Shown here one piece after another: positions 7,701-8,738 of a stretch of 8,738 bases of DNA. The notes beneath the pieces are model-generated. The model was not told the DNA's origin. It was given only the letters and a program-made list of their open reading frames with translations, and did no database searches. The DNA is taken from the NCBI GenBank assembly GCA_937988865.1, contig CALKHV010000117.1:1-8738 (forward strand). The letters run 5' to 3'. The translations under genes and the position numbers were made by a program. Source of the DNA: an uncultured Propionibacteriaceae bacterium. GTDB lineage: Bacteria > Actinomycetota > Actinomycetes > Propionibacteriales > Propionibacteriaceae. The stretch's first letter is position 1. Every line of letters begins with the position of its first letter.

Positions 7701-7824
7701 GATCGATGAGAAGAGGGCCCTGGCGAACCTTGTCGTCGGCGACGGCGAAGCCTGGCTCACAGAGCTGTCGACCGGACAACTCCGCGAGTTGTTCACCCTC
7801 TCGAAGGACGCCGTCGATGCCTGA
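4714..7824 (+). CDS. SNF2-family DEAQ-box ATPase/helicase with SNF2-associated domain
   Basis: This is a 1036-residue Swi2/Snf2-type ATPase, a dsDNA or nucleoprotein translocase. The cellular role of this bacterial subgroup is not established. It starts MLVLHAFW, as typical actinobacterial members do. Residues 1 to about 350 are a poorly defined N-terminal region. About 355-486 match the SNF2 helicase-associated domain (RPSGIDLDVSATHAFL, FEVQLPSWW, DPLVRLRGQWV). The ATPase core begins near LRPYQSRGLAWL (about 548-559). Motif I is DDMGLGKT (573-580, Lys579), Ia is TLLVCPMSLIDNW, II is DEAQ (688-691), and III is TGTPVEN (716-722). The second lobe holds RVLCFTQYTEF (about 877-887), motif V SLKAGGTGLNL (934-944) and motif VI DQATDRAFRIGQ (963-974). 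All ATPase motifs are intact. A short Ala/Thr/Gln-rich insert (about 588-611) separates motifs I and Ia. The gene overlaps the SWIM gene by eight bases and probably works with it. No DISARM or restriction partners are present. Confidence 0.95.
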   Translation: MLVLHAFWAPGRGPGIWAEDSDSAVTSPSEALRQARPHPFAAPVQALLELVDGTPSTATLLLPSLRRSPLDSPEMVRIAARPPSRTAASLLPWAVPTILLEPARIAETLSVFTDDPDLDEDASRTFADLRPAPSVRYLVDVSRWAEDVVARGRILPCLVREDDCDARAGWRPVLTGGDAVVWQSLVGAMPPAFRATEVAGRSDRLAGEALTTIVDALVRRRLPESFLPKRRGRRPARTPIAEAWLDALTGADGHLRAEPDEIDDLAEHLRPWDQVGIEDAGPASLVLRLADPQSPDIDTAAESGDPHWRLEFLLRSRADPSLLVDAERVWADDGTLHRWLERPREVLLAELARAQRVYPGLEPGLRQARPSGIDLDVSATHAFLAGSAAALDDAGFEVQLPSWWGRRASLGLHLSATPSDSDATASHFSRDQLCDFHWDLAVGEHGLTDEEITALTAAKDPLVRLRGQWVSIDHKLLEQTLDFLRGGARRQMSAGEVLRLALSHPDDLDLPLDLVGVAAGGWLGEFLGGAASDSVAPVTPPDDFTATLRPYQSRGLAWLDFLGRLGLGACLADDMGLGKTVQLLALEATARTRTATAAQQAAPDAGGSTASRPTLLVCPMSLIDNWRAEAARFAPGLRVTAHHGAARPHGDNLLTTVAASDLVITTYTTALNDIDELAGIEFERVVLDEAQAVKNRHSRTAKAVRRLSSGQRIALTGTPVENRLAELWSIMDFVNPGILGTPEQFRTRFATPIERRQDDRSAVLLRRITQPYILRRLKSDPSIIDDLPEKIEIKQHYRLTIEQASLYQSVVDDMLQRIEDSEGIARRGNVLAAMTKLKQICNHPAQLLHDRSGVGRRSGKLIRLEEVLEEVLAEGDRVLCFTQYTEFAEMLVPHLASRFDTNVAYLSGSTSRERRTELVRRFQAGEGAPIFVLSLKAGGTGLNLTAANHVIHLDRWWNPAVEDQATDRAFRIGQHRSVQVRKFVGIGTLEERIDAMIDEKRALANLVVGDGEAWLTELSTGQLRELFTLSKDAVDA
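7803..7808 (+). promoter_or_regulatory. Ribosome binding site of the SWIM gene
   Basis: GAAGGA within the last SNF2 codons lies eight bases before the ATG at 7817. It supports that start over the upstream GTG/ATG codons of the same frame that are buried in the SNF2 gene. Confidence 0.55.
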
Positions 7825-8659
7825 CCGATTCGCCGGGCCCTACTACCCCCCGTCGACCCCGCGGCGCGTCGAGGGCGGGCTGCGCGCCAAGAGTGCGCGG
7901 GGCCGGATCTCGAGCACCTGGTGGTCGTCGCGGTTCATCGCGGTCCTCGAGGCGACCGGCATGGGCGGCCGACTCACCCGCGGCCGCGCCTACGCCCGTC
8001 GGGGCCAGGTCATCTCGCTCGATCTGGACGCCGGACTGGTGACCGCGAGCGTGCAAGGTTCGCGGGCACGTCCGTACCGGGTTCGGATCGGCGTCACGTC
8101 CTACGGCAAGGACCAATGGGCGCGGGTCGAGGAGAGGCTGGCAGCCGATGCCTGGTTCGTCGCCCAACTGCTCGCGGGCGAGATGCCGCACGACATCGAG
8201 GGCGTCTTCGCCGATCTCGGTCTCACCCTCTTCCCGTCACGTGCGGGCGACCTGTCGCTCGACTGCTCGTGCCCTGACTGGGAGGTGCCCTGCAAACACC
8301 TGGCCGCAGTCTTCTACCTGCTGGCGGAAAGGTTCGACGAGGATCCGTTCGCGATGCTGGCCTGGCGGGGTCGGGACCGCGACGACCTGCTGTCCCGACT
8401 CAACGCCGCATCAGCCCACGTCGATGATGCTGAGGGCGTCCCACTCACCGACCTGCTCGAGGTGTTCTACCTGGCGGCGCCTGCCGCCCCGGTCCGACGA
8501 GATCCCGGGCAGCGGGCGATCATCCTGGACGAGGTGCCCGCCATCCCACTGGTCGTCCGCGGGACGCCCATGACCGACTGCCTGCGTCCCGTGTACGACA
8601 GACTCGCCTCACGCGAGCCGGGGGACGCCGATGCTGTGGATTCACGTGAACGGTCGTGA
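7817..8659 (+). CDS. SWIM zinc-finger protein
   Basis: This 280-residue soluble protein carries a SWIM zinc finger, CXCX6CXH (C150, C152, C159, H161, in CSCPDWEVPCKH). The fold is thought to bind DNA or proteins. The N-terminal part (STWWSSRFIAVLE at 33-45, RLTRGRAYARRGQVISLDL at 52-70, VTASVQGSRARPYRV at 75-89) matches the conserved region of actinobacterial SWIM proteins. A helical stretch after the finger (LAAVFYLLAERFDEDPFAMLAWRGRDRDDLL) is also typical. The exact function is unknown. The start codon lies inside the end of the SNF2 gene (overlap 7817-7824), so the two are one operon with likely translational coupling. In many bacteria a SWIM domain is fused to the N-terminus of an SNF2 ATPase, so a physical complex is a reasonable inference. 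The C-terminal ~65 residues are proline- and charge-rich and I do not recognise a domain there. The stop lies 27 bp before a convergent tRNA-Pro. Confidence 0.9.
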   Translation: MPDRFAGPYYPPSTPRRVEGGLRAKSARGRISSTWWSSRFIAVLEATGMGGRLTRGRAYARRGQVISLDLDAGLVTASVQGSRARPYRVRIGVTSYGKDQWARVEERLAADAWFVAQLLAGEMPHDIEGVFADLGLTLFPSRAGDLSLDCSCPDWEVPCKHLAAVFYLLAERFDEDPFAMLAWRGRDRDDLLSRLNAASAHVDDAEGVPLTDLLEVFYLAAPAAPVRRDPGQRAIILDEVPAIPLVVRGTPMTDCLRPVYDRLASREPGDADAVDSRERS

Positions 8660-8686
8660 TCGGCAAGGTGTGATACCTCGTGGACA

Positions 8687-8738
8687 TGGTCGGGGCGACC
8701 GGACTCGAACCGGCGGTCTCCTGCTCCCAAAGCAGGCG
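8687..8738 (-). tRNA. tRNA-Pro(UGG), 3' part, cut by window end
   Basis: The minus strand shows the 3' two-thirds of a tRNA. The anticodon arm is CCTGC-TTTGGGA-GCAGG with anticodon UGG (proline). The T-arm is GCCGG-TTCGAGT-CCGGT. The acceptor 3' strand is CGCCCCG, the discriminator is A, and CCA is encoded at 8689-8687. The D-arm and the 5' acceptor strand lie beyond the window, so the 5' end is missing. Confidence 0.93.

Noticed and set aside
4714..8659. SNF2 gene as part of a DISARM-type or other anti-phage island
   Set aside because: DISARM needs a methyltransferase, a DUF1998 protein and a phospholipase-D-like protein, and none is present. The neighbours are housekeeping genes and there is no mobile-element signature.
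8666..8678. AGGT-gtgat-ACCT hairpin between the SWIM gene and tRNA-Pro as a terminator
   Set aside because: The stem is only four base pairs with a five-base loop and has no T-run. It is too weak to call.

Overview
The window is about two-thirds or more G+C, with strong third-position G/C bias and long antisense shadow frames. Gene content points to a high-GC Gram-positive actinomycete: a lipB-lipA pair with actinobacterial-type protein sequences, TANNNT-type -10 elements placed close to start codons, CCA-encoding tRNA genes, and a large SNF2 ATPase next to a SWIM zinc-finger gene. An order such as Propionibacteriales is possible, but I cannot fix the genus from this sequence.

Layout, left to right. 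Positions 1-1413 carry the C-terminal three-quarters of a Kup-family potassium transporter whose start lies outside the window. A tRNA-Gly(UCC) gene follows on the opposite strand (1454-1527). Its promoter region is shared back to back with lipB. lipB (1616-2290) and lipA (2287-3213) overlap by ATGA and encode the two enzymes of de novo lipoate assembly, octanoyl transfer and sulfur insertion. Next is a ThrE-family threonine/serine exporter (3263-4603), probably with its own promoter. A 110-bp gap (4604-4713) holds a candidate promoter and two perfect inverted repeats. It leads into a 1036-residue SNF2 ATPase (4714-7824), whose last codons overlap the start of a 280-residue SWIM zinc-finger protein (7817-8659). 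The window closes inside a tRNA-Pro(UGG) gene on the minus strand (8687 onward).

All protein genes are on the plus strand and both tRNAs are on the minus strand. The functional units are a potassium uptake gene, a lipoylation operon, an amino-acid exporter, and a two-gene SNF2/SWIM operon. There is no gene-free stretch longer than about 200 bases. I found no CRISPR array, integrase, transposase, phage gene or broken gene. The window looks like ordinary chromosomal core plus one poorly understood conserved pair (SNF2/SWIM). That pair, with the structured DNA in front of it, is the part most worth follow-up.
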